Shown here in pieces: positions 5,051 to 5,134 of a stretch of DNA of 5,134 nucleotides. Position numbers and translations under genes: made by a program. Origin of the DNA: Nitrospiraceae bacterium (GTDB lineage Bacteria > Nitrospirota > Thermodesulfovibrionia > UBA6902); contig CP070644.1 in NCBI GenBank assembly GCA_020354155.1, positions 966,243 through 971,376 of the forward strand, in the 5' to 3' direction. How positions within the stretch are numbered: position 1 is the first letter of the stretch; every line of letters begins with the position of its first letter. A model generated the notes under the pieces. That model searched no databases, had not been told where the DNA came from, and was given only the letters and a program-made list of their open reading frames with translations.

Positions 5051-5134
5051 ATGAGTAACTCTCTGCATATTGTCTGTCCCAACTGTAACAGCACGAACAG
5101 TGTTCCTGCTGAGAGGCTTGGTGCGCACCCAAGA
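5051..5134 (+). CDS. trxC: TrxC-type thioredoxin, N-terminal zinc ribbon (3' end outside window)
   Basis: Only 28 codons are visible. HIVCPNCNSTNSVPAERLG (6-24) matches the N-terminal zinc-binding extension of thioredoxin 2 (TrxC), which in full proteins is followed by a second CxxC knuckle and a thioredoxin fold with WCGPC. The first knuckle is C9-x2-C12. The second knuckle and the redox domain are beyond the window, so another zinc ribbon protein cannot be wholly excluded. The ATG at 5051 is supported by an in-frame stop TAG at 5039-5041; the ribosome binding site (AGGTAGAG, 5036-5043) is weak. TrxC is a cytoplasmic disulfide reductase often linked to oxidative stress, and the palindrome upstream suggests regulated expression. 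Confidence 0.75.
   Translation, partial: MSNSLHIVCPNCNSTNSVPAERLGAHPR

Overview
The window (5134 bp, moderate GC by eye) looks like chromosomal DNA of a Gram-negative bacterium. Supporting points are an inner-membrane PAS sensor paired with a Sec-exported periplasmic binding protein, a TrxC-type thioredoxin with an N-terminal zinc ribbon, and an FmdB-type zinc ribbon protein. This mix, together with a transketolase close to the animal type, fits Desulfobacterota or a neighbouring phylum, but that placement is an inference with low certainty. I see no mobile element, CRISPR array, tRNA or rRNA.

Layout. (1) 1-1609, minus strand: a two-gene operon. A PhnD/SsuA-family periplasmic binding protein (746-1609) overlaps by 4 nt (ATGA) the start of a membrane sensor with two transmembrane helices and a PAS domain (749 down to 1). 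The sensor's output domain lies outside the window. No transporter gene is visible, so the binding protein more likely supplies ligand information to the sensor than solute to an ABC transporter. (2) 1610-1956: a 347-bp divergent intergenic region. It holds an extended -10 promoter for the sensor operon, a promoter for the sugar-phosphate operon, and a predicted leader of about 215 nt with several inverted repeats. (3) 1957-4643, plus strand: a complete transketolase (GTG start) joined by an ATGA overlap to a complete transaldolase. Together these are the two carbon-transfer enzymes of the non-oxidative pentose phosphate pathway. The transaldolase is 287 aa, with a short (TalC-like) catalytic core and extra segments. 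(4) 4644-4728: a short convergent spacer with two inverted repeats, one a possible terminator for the opposing gene. (5) 4729-4926, minus strand: a 65-aa FmdB-family zinc ribbon protein. (6) 4927-5050: a divergent control region with a promoter for the zinc ribbon gene and a perfect 10-bp inverted repeat with an 11-nt spacer. (7) 5051 to the window end: the first 28 codons of a TrxC-like thioredoxin.

No clearly new system is complete in this window. The points most worth a second look are the binding-protein/sensor pair, the transketolase leader with mutually exclusive pairings near the ribosome binding site, the inserted segments of the transaldolase, and the palindrome shared by the fmdB-like and trxC-like genes.
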